Below are positions 15,941-23,542 of a stretch of 45,692 bases of DNA, one piece after another. The notes under the pieces were generated by a model. That model was not told where the DNA came from and did not search any database. It worked only from the letters and a program-made list of their open reading frames with translations. This DNA comes from Bacteroidales bacterium (GTDB lineage Bacteria; Bacteroidota; Bacteroidia; Bacteroidales; F082). The translations under genes were made by a program, and so were the position numbers. How positions within the stretch are numbered: position 1 is the first letter of the stretch; each line of letters begins with the position of its first letter. The stretch lies in assembly GCA_017508895.1 (NCBI GenBank), contig JAFWRA010000208.1, forward strand, positions 1 through 45,692. The letters run 5' to 3'.

Positions 15941-18148
15941 ATGGCAAAAAAAGAAGATCAGGCGATACACAAGCTACTGAAGAATGTTTTCGGTTTCGAC
16001 CAATTCAAGGGGAACCAAGAGGAGATCATCAAAAGCATCCTTGGCGGCAACAACACCTTCGTATTGATGCCTACGGGCGGTGGCAAATCGTTGTGCTACC
16101 AACTACCGGCATTATTGTCGAAAGGTACGGCTATCGTCGTCTCTCCGCTCATTGCCTTGATGAAGAACCAAGTCGACATGATCCGCAACTTCGGCACCGA
16201 CATTGGCATCGCCCATGTAATGAACTCTTCACTCTCGAAAGCAGAGCTTCTTGAGGTGAAGGAAGACCTGAAGAGCGGTAAGACCAAGCTACTCTATGTG
16301 GCTCCCGAGTCGCTCACCAAAGACGAGACGGCCGAGTTCCTTCGTGGCCTTAAGATTTCGTTTGTAGCCGTCGACGAGGCACACTGCATCTCGGAATGGG
16401 GCCATGACTTCCGTCCTGAATATCGCCGCCTACGCCCCATCATCAACGCCATAGGCGACAACCTCCCCATCATCGCACTGACAGCTACGGCAACCGTCAA
16501 GGTGCAGAACGACATCATGAAGAATCTGGACATCATGGATGCCAAGGTATTTAAGTCGTCGTTCGACCGACCCAACCTTTATTACGAGGTACGTCCGAAG
16601 ACCAAAGACGTCATCAAAGACATCATCAAATACATCAAGCAGAACCCGGGCAAGTCGGGCATCGTGTACTGCCTCAGCCGCAAGAAGGTGGAGGAATTGG
16701 CAGAGACGCTTGTCGTCAACGGCATCCGCGCCCTACCCTACCACGCTGGACTCGACAGCCAAACCCGTAAGGAGAACCAAGACAAGTTCCTCATGGAAGA
16801 AGTCGATGTCATCGTGGCCACCATTGCTTTCGGCATGGGCATCGACAAGCCTGACGTGCGTTTTGTCATCCACCACGACATCCCAAAAAGCCTTGAAGGC
16901 TACTATCAGGAGACGGGGCGCGCCGGTCGCGACGGTGGCGAAGGCAACTGCATCGCCTTCTACGACTATGAGGACATCCACAAATTGGAGAAGTTCAACA
17001 AAGGCAAGAACGTGGCTGAACAAGAAATCGCACGCGAGCTGCTAAATGAAACCGTAACATACGCAGAATCAGCCGTTTGCCGACACAAGCTCCTTCTCCA
17101 CTATTTCGGCGAGGAATACAACAAAGAAAACTGTGGCTCATGTGACAACTGTCGTTTCCCCAAGGAGAAATTCGACGGCAAGGAAGACCTCAAGCTTGTC
17201 CTCGAAGCCGTGGAAGACACCAAACAGCTCTTCAAGACCAAACACATCGCCGAGTTGCTTGCCGGCAAGCTCACTGGCGACATCAAGGCCGCCAAGCAGG
17301 AAAACAACGAGTTCTTCGGTGCAGGCGACGAACACGACGACAAATATTGGACCGCCGTCATCCGTCAGGCTTTGGTCAACAAGCTGCTGTCGAAAGACAT
17401 TGAGAACTACGGCATCCTGAAAATCACCAAAGAAGGCAAGAACTTCATCAAGAAGCCTTACAGCATTATGCTGGTCAAAGACCACGACTATGAGAACTCC
17501 GACGACGACGACCCAGAGACCATGGCCGCAATGGGTGCCAACAAAGACGGCGGCGCCGACAAGACCCTCTTCGCCTTGCTGAAAGATTTGCGCAAGACCA
17601 TTGCCAAGCAAAACGGACTGCCGCCATTCGTCATCTTCCAAGACCCGTCTCTGGAGGACATGGCCATTCAGTATCCCATCACGAAAGAAGAGATGACACA
17701 GATTGCAGGTGTCGGTGCAGGTAAAGCTGAAAAGTTTGGCGAGCCTTTCATCAAACTCATCAAGGAGTATGTTGAAGAGAACGAGATTACCCGTCCTAAC
17801 GACATGGTGGTGAAGTCGGTGGTCAACAACTCGGCGCTGAAAATCGGCATCATCCAGAACATCGACAAGAAAATTCCATTGGAAGACATCGCCTATGGAA
17901 AGGGCTTGGAGTTCGACGAACTGCTTTCTGAGATTGAGAGCATTGTCTCCTCGGGAACCCATTTGGACATCAACTATTACATCGAAGACAATGTGGACAT
18001 CTACCATCAGGAAGACATTTTGGAATACTTCCGCGAGGCCGAATCAGACGACGTGCAGACTGCCCTCAACGAACTTGGCGAAGACGAATATGACGAGTAT
18101 GAGGTCCGACTGATGCGCATCAAGTTCCTATCGGATGTCGGCAACTAA
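15941..18148 (+). CDS. recQ: ATP-dependent DNA helicase RecQ
   Basis: 735 residues. The superfamily 2 helicase core has Walker A PTGGGKSLCYQLPAL (TGGGKS at 45-50), DEAH at 145-148 followed by CISEWGHDFRPEY (aromatic-rich loop), and motif VI QETGRAGRDG at 323-332. The RQC region has a four-cysteine zinc site (Cys380, Cys398, Cys401, Cys404). An HRDC-like domain (about 550-640) follows (LKDLRKTIAKQNGLPPFVIFQD), then an acidic tail of about 80 residues. It unwinds DNA in recombination and fork repair. Own promoter and strong ribosome site; the DUF4296 gene follows after 7 bp. Confidence 0.95.
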   Translation: MAKKEDQAIHKLLKNVFGFDQFKGNQEEIIKSILGGNNTFVLMPTGGGKSLCYQLPALLSKGTAIVVSPLIALMKNQVDMIRNFGTDIGIAHVMNSSLSKAELLEVKEDLKSGKTKLLYVAPESLTKDETAEFLRGLKISFVAVDEAHCISEWGHDFRPEYRRLRPIINAIGDNLPIIALTATATVKVQNDIMKNLDIMDAKVFKSSFDRPNLYYEVRPKTKDVIKDIIKYIKQNPGKSGIVYCLSRKKVEELAETLVVNGIRALPYHAGLDSQTRKENQDKFLMEEVDVIVATIAFGMGIDKPDVRFVIHHDIPKSLEGYYQETGRAGRDGGEGNCIAFYDYEDIHKLEKFNKGKNVAEQEIARELLNETVTYAESAVCRHKLLLHYFGEEYNKENCGSCDNCRFPKEKFDGKEDLKLVLEAVEDTKQLFKTKHIAELLAGKLTGDIKAAKQENNEFFGAGDEHDDKYWTAVIRQALVNKLLSKDIENYGILKITKEGKNFIKKPYSIMLVKDHDYENSDDDDPETMAAMGANKDGGADKTLFALLKDLRKTIAKQNGLPPFVIFQDPSLEDMAIQYPITKEEMTQIAGVGAGKAEKFGEPFIKLIKEYVEENEITRPNDMVVKSVVNNSALKIGIIQNIDKKIPLEDIAYGKGLEFDELLSEIESIVSSGTHLDINYYIEDNVDIYHQEDILEYFREAESDDVQTALNELGEDEYDEYEVRLMRIKFLSDVGN

Positions 18149-18155
18149 TTGGAAA

Positions 18156-18542
18156 ATGAAACGATTCTCATTGATAATCTTGCTCTTTGTCCTTGTGACT
18201 GCATGCGGTGGTCACAAGGACAAAGGTTTTATACCCGATCGTTTGCTCACGGAACAGGAAATGATTGACCTTATGACCGATGTGCAAATCATCGAGGGCG
18301 ACATCACCTACCAAAAAACGCGGGAACGAGAGCTCAGCGACTCCACCAAAATCGAGCCCAAAGACTATGTCAAGCTGTCAGAGGAATACTACGACCAACT
18401 CTTTGAGCATTATGGCATTACGGATAGCATTTTCAGGCAAAACATACGATATTATACCGAGCAGCCTGCTTTACTGGAAAAGATAATGGATTCGGTAGTG
18501 AAACGATTGACGAAGGAGCAGTCTACTTCTTCAACTCCGTAG
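18156..18542 (+). CDS. DUF4296 family lipoprotein
   Basis: 128 residues from the ATG at 18156 (MKRFSLIILLFVLVTACGG), chosen because it gives a clean lipoprotein signal with lipobox LVTAC. The mature part contains FIPDRLLTEQEMIDLMTDVQIIEGD, matching DUF4296, a Bacteroidota family of unknown function that is mostly helical. It starts 7 bp after recQ and is probably co-transcribed with it. The 3' end overlaps the convergent lipoprotein gene by 20 bp (18523-18542), so the two messages can pair at their ends. Confidence 0.8.
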   Translation: MKRFSLIILLFVLVTACGGHKDKGFIPDRLLTEQEMIDLMTDVQIIEGDITYQKTRERELSDSTKIEPKDYVKLSEEYYDQLFEHYGITDSIFRQNIRYYTEQPALLEKIMDSVVKRLTKEQSTSSTP

Positions 18543-19593
18543 CTATCAAATCATTCAATTTCTTGGCGGCATCAATCAACAGGCTTTCGTCCGTCGGGAC
18601 GGGCACAGGCTGGGTGTTCAAGCGGCTCAAGGTTTCTGCCGAGCAAGCCTCACGGTCACCCTTGATGGTGGTGTAATCATTCTTGAAAGTGGAAGTCACT
18701 TCGAAGGGTACCGAATACATTGACTCGTCTTCATTCCTAAAGCTGCGACTCGCACAATCCATAACAATATGCCCCTTAACAGTAACACTCTTGTTCTGAG
18801 AGTGATCTGTTACATCAACGGTTTTTCCGTTATTGGTTTCCTTAAAGGTCACCTCATCAAGTCGGACTGGGGATATTTTCACCTCATCTACCACAGCATC
18901 AACTGAATACATGATAAAAAGCTTTCGATCCCATTCGGTAAGAAAAGTATTATAGGTTGGCAATTCACCTGCATCAAAAGCAAGCACATTCGCCTTAAAT
19001 TCCCGTGGCAAAGTGAAATCGCTTGCATTGCCAAAACCGAGAAACACAGCATCTCCAAAACAAAGCGAAGACCTCATGACGAATCTCGAAATATTTGGAT
19101 TATCCTTATTTGTCCTCGCGAGTTGCACAACATATTTCATTGCTTCTTGCCCATCTTCTTTCGTCCCTGTGGCAAGCAATTGATTCGCCTTCGCTACCAA
19201 GAAAGCCTCAGCATGATTGCGGGCAACAGTCATATCCTCGTCTAGGTCGAGCTTTACATAGTTCATGCCGTTTTTGACTTGGGTCGGGAAGCAAGCCAAG
19301 GCATCGTTGCGTCCTTTCATGCTGCAATAACGCTGATAGATCTCGGGCCACACATCGGGTTGGCCGGTGGCTTTCAAGGCTTGGATGCGCTCGTGGTCGG
19401 CCTGGTTGGCCTTATGGTATGATGCCGCAACCATGTTGATACGATTGGCGTTCAGGTCGCCAGCACAGATTTCGGGTGCAACGCGTTGAATCACTTGGTC
19501 ATACTCTTGGGCTTCATAGAGTTTCTTGGTTGTGTTGCAGGCCGTCAGCATCGCGCCGAGCAACAATACGGGAATCAATCGGAGGTATTTCAT
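18523..19593 (-). CDS. Uncharacterised lipoprotein
   Basis: 356 residues from the ATG at 19591-19593 (MKYLRLIPVLLLGAMLTACN), which gives a lipoprotein signal with lipobox MLTAC. The first mature segment (KLYEAQEYDQVIQRVAPEIC) looks like one TPR-like helical repeat; the rest has no motif I recognise. The C-terminal half, about residues 190-340, looks beta-rich. Monocistronic, convergent with the DUF4296 gene and divergent from the polyprenyl synthase. Function unknown. Confidence 0.75.
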   Translation of the reverse strand: MKYLRLIPVLLLGAMLTACNTTKKLYEAQEYDQVIQRVAPEICAGDLNANRINMVAASYHKANQADHERIQALKATGQPDVWPEIYQRYCSMKGRNDALACFPTQVKNGMNYVKLDLDEDMTVARNHAEAFLVAKANQLLATGTKEDGQEAMKYVVQLARTNKDNPNISRFVMRSSLCFGDAVFLGFGNASDFTLPREFKANVLAFDAGELPTYNTFLTEWDRKLFIMYSVDAVVDEVKISPVRLDEVTFKETNNGKTVDVTDHSQNKSVTVKGHIVMDCASRSFRNEDESMYSVPFEVTSTFKNDYTTIKGDREACSAETLSRLNTQPVPVPTDESLLIDAAKKLNDLIATELKK

Positions 19594-19646
19594 GGCATTT
19601 TCTTTTGAAATAAAACGGAATAAAAACCGCAAAATCCGCTCCAAAA

Positions 19647-19677
19647 TTGTGCGATTGGGCAAAAAACTTTACTTTTG
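19647..19677 (+). promoter_or_regulatory. Promoter of the polyprenyl synthase gene
   Basis: TTG at 19647-19649, 20-bp spacer, TACTTTTG at 19670-19677. The gene starts 20 bp further on. One of the best consensus matches in the window. Confidence 0.75.
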
Positions 19678-19697
19678 TGCCATCAAATCTGCATTTC

Positions 19698-20669
19698 ATG
19701 GAAACAATCAAGCAACTGCAACAAGACTTCGCCGATTTCTTGGCGAAAACCAACTTCAAAGGGCAACCGAAGGAGTTATACGAGCCCATAGCCTACACCA
19801 TCCTGCAAAGCGGCAAACGCCTCCGCCCCATGCTGTGTCTCTTAGCGAACGAGATGTTTGGCGGCGACGAGCAACAAGCCCTTTGGCCCGCTTTGGCTTT
19901 GGAGACTTTCCACAACTTCACCCTCATCCACGACGACATCATGGACAAGGCTCCCATGCGCCGTGGCATGCCGACTGTTTACCAGAAATGGAACGCCGAC
20001 ATCGCCATCCTCTCCGGTGATGCCATGTTAGCCAAAGCCTTCCAATTCGCACTGAAGCCGAAAAAAGGTTCCGAACTTGCACAACAACTTGGCAAGGTAG
20101 CCATAGAGATTTGTGAAGGTCAACAGATGGACCTCAACTTCGAGACCTTAGGCGACGTGACCATTGACGAATACTTGGAAATGATCAGGCTAAAGACCGC
20201 CGTCCTTTTGGCCACTGCCCTTCAGATGGGAGCTACCGTGGGAGACGCTACAACTTCCGACATCCAGCACCTCTACGACTTCGGCATCAATATGGGCATG
20301 AGTTTCCAACTGCAAGACGACATCCTTGACCTATATAGCGACGTGGAAGTCTTCGGCAAACGCCACGGCGGCGACATCGCTGAAAACAAGAAGACTTACC
20401 TCTACCTGAAAGCCCTTGAACTGGCTTCTGAAAAAGACCGCAAACGCCTTGCGCATCTCTTCACACTGCGCATCGACCACGACGAGGAAGAAAAAATCGA
20501 AGAGGTACAGGCCATCTACGACCGCCTGCATGTGAAAGAGGCCGTCGAACAAGTCATTGCCAAATACGACCAAAAAGCTTTGGCCGCTCTCAAAGCTGTT
20601 AGCCTGCCAGAAGAGAAGAAAAACCATCTCAGGAACTACGCTGAGCTCCTCTCAGGAAGGAAGAAATAA
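19698..20669 (+). CDS. Polyprenyl diphosphate synthase (trans-isoprenyl)
   Basis: 323 residues from the ATG at 19698 (METIKQLQQDF); upstream codons cover the promoter. The first Asp-rich motif is HDDIMDKAPMRRG (around residues 79-91) and the second is LQDDILD; the QSGKRLRPML substrate-binding segment is near 40. It joins isopentenyl diphosphate units to allylic diphosphates. Motif spacing (DDxxD with two residues between) fits short- to medium-chain prenyl synthases (farnesyl, geranylgeranyl or longer); chain length cannot be told from sequence alone. Single gene ending at a hairpin terminator. Confidence 0.9.
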   Translation: METIKQLQQDFADFLAKTNFKGQPKELYEPIAYTILQSGKRLRPMLCLLANEMFGGDEQQALWPALALETFHNFTLIHDDIMDKAPMRRGMPTVYQKWNADIAILSGDAMLAKAFQFALKPKKGSELAQQLGKVAIEICEGQQMDLNFETLGDVTIDEYLEMIRLKTAVLLATALQMGATVGDATTSDIQHLYDFGINMGMSFQLQDDILDLYSDVEVFGKRHGGDIAENKKTYLYLKALELASEKDRKRLAHLFTLRIDHDEEEKIEEVQAIYDRLHVKEAVEQVIAKYDQKALAALKAVSLPEEKKNHLRNYAELLSGRKK

Positions 20670-20683
20670 GACCAAAATAACAA

Positions 20684-20714
20684 TAAGGAGGCCTCCTATG
20701 CGGAAGCCTCCTTA
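20684..20714. terminator. Terminator hairpin between converging genes
   Basis: TAAGGAGGC (20684-20692) pairs with GCCTCCTTA (20706-20714) around CTCCTATGCGGAA. It ends the polyprenyl synthase gene and probably also the minus-strand Cys/Lys-rich gene. No strong T-run. Confidence 0.65.
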
Positions 20715-20738
20715 CTATTTGTCATCAAAACCGAAAGC

Positions 20739-21146
20739 TTATTTCGTATCCGCCTTCGCATGCTTTACCTTCTTGTCTTTACCAGCCTTCTTTCCTCTCG
20801 GCTTTACGGCACTTGCTTTCTTTTCATCTTTGCGTTCTGCTTTCACCTTCTTCTCGCAAGCATCTTTTTTTTCAGCGCAGCACTCTTTTGAATCCTTTTT
20901 GTCAGCCGAAACCTTTTTCTCAGCGCAGCAATCCTTTGCTTCTTTCTTTTCGGCGCAACAGTCGTCTTTTTTCTGTTTCACAGGCACTTGGGAAACTGTT
21001 GAGGTTGATGGCTTTCCCTGCTCCTCACTCACTGCGGTGGTCTCCGCTTTCTTGACTTTCACTTCATTTTGTGCATTCACATCCTGAATGCTCATAGCGC
21101 TTATGGCAAAGAATGCCAAAGCACCGAATAAAATGGATTTCTTCAT
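20739..21146 (-). CDS. Secreted Cys/Lys-rich repeat protein
   Basis: 135 residues. Residues 1-26 form a signal peptide (SILFGALAFFAISAMS...NAQ). The mature protein is extremely rich in Lys, Glu and Ala, and repeats the motif CCAEKK at 63-68, 73-78 and 89-94, with a further ACEKK at 96-100; seven cysteines in total, six as CC pairs. The C-terminal 35 residues are almost only Lys, Ala, Asp and Arg. It has no recognised domain. Paired cysteines suggest metal binding (metallothionein-like) or disulfide cross-linking; the basic tail could bind DNA, LPS or polyanions. Its compositional bias leaves open that it is a low-complexity surface protein. Confidence 0.75.
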   Translation of the reverse strand: MKKSILFGALAFFAISAMSIQDVNAQNEVKVKKAETTAVSEEQGKPSTSTVSQVPVKQKKDDCCAEKKEAKDCCAEKKVSADKKDSKECCAEKKDACEKKVKAERKDEKKASAVKPRGKKAGKDKKVKHAKADTK

Positions 21147-21233
21147 TGTACAATAGTTTTATTGAGTTATTATTACAAACTCAACTACTTAACAATTATT
21201 GTTCCAAAAATGGTGAGTAAGGATGATTTTTCT

Positions 21234-22448
21234 TCAATTGGGCAAAAACAGGCAACTGTCGCCATAGCTGAGGAAACGGAAACCATGCTCCAAAGCAAAG
21301 CGGTAGCAGTCTTTCCAACGCTCACCGATGAGGGCCGAGACCAACAATAGCAAAGTGCTTTTAGGTTGGTGGAAATTGGTAATCAACCCTGTGATAATGC
21401 GCATCTTATAAGAAGGGGCAATCATTAAGGCAGTGGAGGCTTCAAGCCGGGTCAAATCGTGTTTCTCAAGGTAATCCAAGATGTGTTGCAAGGCCTCAGC
21501 CGATGAAATTTGATGATGTTCTTCGTATGGGAACCACTGTTCCACATGTAATGGACGTAATTCCAAGCCTTGCTCTTTCAGCATCACGCCAATCCAATAG
21601 AGGCTCTCCAAAGTGCGGGTGCTGGTGGTGCCCACAGGAACGACAGGTTTTCCGATTTGCTTTATCAAATTTTGAATCAACGACTTGCGGACAATAATGG
21701 TCTCCGAGTGCATGGCATGTTCACCTATGGTCTCAGTGGCCACAGGGCGGAAGGTGCCAGCCCCGACATGCAACGTCACCTCATCGAAAATGAAACCTTT
21801 TTCGTGCAAGGCCTCGATGAGCGGTTTGGTGAAATGCAGGCCTGCCGTGGGTGCCGCCACCGAGCCATCGTAACGGGCAAAGACGGTCTGATAACGGTCG
21901 CGGTCGTCGGGCTCGGCATCGCGGTGCAGATATGGCGGCAAGGGAATCTCCCCTGCAGCTTCCAACACCGCGGCAAAGGACAAGTTCGCGGGTGTCCAAG
22001 AGAACTCAATCTCTGCATACTGGTCGTTTTGCATCAGACGCTCGGCATAGAGCGTCACCGCTTCGCCATTTACCTTCAATTCCATCGCAAGTTTGCCTTC
22101 CTTCCAACGTTTCGCATTGCCTATCAGGCACTTCCAACGCACAGGCGAGCAAGCCGAAAATGCCATCTGGTAATCTTGTTCGGGCTCAAGGCAAAACACC
22201 TCGATGCGCGAACCCGTAGCTTTGTGGAACTGCAGGCGAGCTCGGATGACCTTGGTCTCATTGAAAACCAACAAGGCGTCTGAGGGCAGGAAGTCTCCTA
22301 CATATTTGAATTGGGACTCGCTTATCTGATTATCTTTCAACACCAAAAGCTTCGAAGCATCACGTTCGGGCAAAGGGTATTTTGCGATACGCTCCTCGGG
22401 CAAGGGATAATCGTAAGTTTCGATGGAGATGTCTTTAACGGCTGTCAT
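21234..22448 (-). CDS. queA: tRNA preQ1(34) S-adenosylmethionine ribosyltransferase-isomerase QueA
   Basis: 404 residues. The N-terminus YDYPLPEERIAKYPLPERDASKLLVL is the QueA signature; DALLVFNETKVIRARL, GSVAAPTAGLHFTKPL, LHVGAGTFRPV and GTTSTRTLESLYW follow in the expected order. It transfers ribose from S-adenosylmethionine to preQ1 in tRNA, the penultimate step of queuosine synthesis. Longer than the E. coli enzyme, as usual in Bacteroidota. Divergent from the GtrA gene over a shared palindromic promoter region. Confidence 0.95.
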   Translation of the reverse strand: MTAVKDISIETYDYPLPEERIAKYPLPERDASKLLVLKDNQISESQFKYVGDFLPSDALLVFNETKVIRARLQFHKATGSRIEVFCLEPEQDYQMAFSACSPVRWKCLIGNAKRWKEGKLAMELKVNGEAVTLYAERLMQNDQYAEIEFSWTPANLSFAAVLEAAGEIPLPPYLHRDAEPDDRDRYQTVFARYDGSVAAPTAGLHFTKPLIEALHEKGFIFDEVTLHVGAGTFRPVATETIGEHAMHSETIIVRKSLIQNLIKQIGKPVVPVGTTSTRTLESLYWIGVMLKEQGLELRPLHVEQWFPYEEHHQISSAEALQHILDYLEKHDLTRLEASTALMIAPSYKMRIITGLITNFHQPKSTLLLLVSALIGERWKDCYRFALEHGFRFLSYGDSCLFLPN

Positions 22449-22460
22449 TTACGAAAATTT

Positions 22461-22494
22461 GCGCAAAAATAGGGAAATTTCCCTATTTTTGCGC
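22461..22494. promoter_or_regulatory. Perfect 34-bp palindrome with two head-to-head -7 elements
   Basis: The half-site is GCGCAAAAATAGGGAAA and its exact reverse complement follows without a spacer. The right half contains TATTTTTG (22484-22491) for the GtrA gene, 17 bp before its ATG. The left half contains the mirror element (22464-22471) for queA, 15 bp before its ATG. A TTTG at 22458-22461 could be the -33 of the rightward promoter (22-bp spacer). Confidence 0.75.
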
Positions 22495-22508
22495 CTCAAT
22501 TCCAAGAA

Positions 22509-22916
22509 ATGAAAAACTTGCTGCAAATAGAGCTCACTCGTGAATTTCTGATGAAGTTCCTGAAATTCGGGATAGTGGGTTTTTCGGGTGTATTCGTCAA
22601 TTTTGGCGTGACCTATGCATGCAAGGAATGGCTGAAATGGAACAAATATTTGAGCAACATCTTAGGTTTCATCTTTGCCGCCACGACCAATTACCTCCTC
22701 AACCGCTGGTGGACTTTCGAAAGCACTAATCCACAAATCGGGACAGAATATGCGAAATACTTCGGCATCGCCTTGGTGGGTCTGGGCATCGACACGTTTA
22801 CGGTGTGGCTGCTCAACGGCAAACTGAAATGGAACTTCTACCTCAGCAAAGTCTTTGCCGTGGGCGCTTCCACGCTTTGGAATTTCTTCGGGAATTTATT
22901 GTTTACGTTTGCTTAA
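22509..22916 (+). CDS. GtrA family membrane protein
   Basis: 135 residues, four membrane helices. FLKFGIVGFSGVFVNFGVTYACK, FAATTNYLLNRWWTFES and the final TLWNFFGNLLFTFA match the GtrA pattern. GtrA proteins are thought to help move undecaprenyl-linked sugars across the membrane or to bind partner glycosyltransferases in surface polysaccharide synthesis. No glycosyltransferase is adjacent. The last 4 bp overlap the convergent cdd gene. Confidence 0.88.
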   Translation: MKNLLQIELTREFLMKFLKFGIVGFSGVFVNFGVTYACKEWLKWNKYLSNILGFIFAATTNYLLNRWWTFESTNPQIGTEYAKYFGIALVGLGIDTFTVWLLNGKLKWNFYLSKVFAVGASTLWNFFGNLLFTFA

Positions 22917-23401
22917 CCCAGCAACTTGTCCAAGAAGATAAAAGGCATTAGGGATTCGATGCCATCGAAGACCATGACGGGGCCGGTATCGCCTTGACAG
23001 AGCACACGCAAAGGTCTTTTGGAAGCCTGCTCCACCTCTACCATCACCTGGCGGCAAGCCCCGCAAGGGGCGACAGGTTCCTTGATAGCCTTCGTAGCCG
23101 ACCAAGCTGTCACCGCCAAAGCCTCAAAGGGCTCGCCTGGATACTGTGCCATGGCGGAAAACATCGCCACACGCTCGGCACACAAACCACTGGGATAAGC
23201 GGCATTCTCAATGTTGTTGCCCAACACGACAACACCGTTGGCCAAACGCACGGCCGCGCCTACATGAAATTTCGAATAAGGGGCGTAAGCATTCCTTGCA
23301 GCTTCATGAGCTTTGCGCATCAACTCGGCATCTTGAGGTTGCAACTCATCCATGGAATCGTACACCTCGTAGGGACAGACAAACTGTTTCTTCGTAATCA
23401 T
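22913..23401 (-). CDS. cdd: Cytidine deaminase
   Basis: 162 residues. AYAPYSKFHVGAAV is the family start; the zinc and proton-shuttle site CAE is at 74-76 and PCGACRQ carries Cys113 and Cys116. It deaminates cytidine and deoxycytidine in pyrimidine salvage. An N-terminal extension of about 25 residues (ITKKQFVCPYEVYDSMDELQ) is present, as in other Bacteroidota. A good promoter lies just upstream. Confidence 0.93.
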   Translation of the reverse strand: MITKKQFVCPYEVYDSMDELQPQDAELMRKAHEAARNAYAPYSKFHVGAAVRLANGVVVLGNNIENAAYPSGLCAERVAMFSAMAQYPGEPFEALAVTAWSATKAIKEPVAPCGACRQVMVEVEQASKRPLRVLCQGDTGPVMVFDGIESLMPFIFLDKLLG

Positions 23402-23430
23402 AGGATTGCCCTTTCCTGTATTTTACGGCA

Positions 23431-23463
23431 CAAAGATAGTGAAAAACCTTAATAAAGCACAAA
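23431..23463 (-). promoter_or_regulatory. Promoter of cdd
   Basis: On the minus strand TTTG (23460-23463), 21-bp spacer, TATCTTTG (23431-23438); the start codon is 29 bp on. The -33 overlaps the T-run of the preceding terminator. Confidence 0.7.
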
Positions 23464-23494
23464 AAAAGCCGACAACTTATGTTATCGGCTTTTT
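23461..23494 (-). terminator. Terminator after the secreted 431-residue protein gene
   Basis: AAAAAGCCGA (23463-23472) pairs with TCGGCTTTTT (23485-23494). Read on the minus strand the stem is followed by seven T, a typical intrinsic terminator. Confidence 0.85.
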
Positions 23495-23542
23495 CATGCT
23501 ATTGTGAAAACAAAGGTCACTGAGCCTTTCGAAGCACTGTCC

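Noticed and set aside
17138..18007. Antisense open frame (289 codons) opposite recQ; similar ones opposite atpB (5498-6196) and ackA (37389-37883).
   Set aside because: Shadow frames of strongly coding plus-strand genes; no recognisable domains. The only exception kept is the LRR text in the last 25 codons upstream of 37883, which lies outside ackA.
19647..19697. Longer N-terminus for the polyprenyl synthase.
   Set aside because: The first codons would lie in the promoter; the METIKQLQQDF start is at the expected distance.
22449..22508. preQ1 riboswitch upstream of queA.
   Set aside because: The region is only 60 bp and is occupied by the palindromic promoter; no pseudoknot-type aptamer fits.
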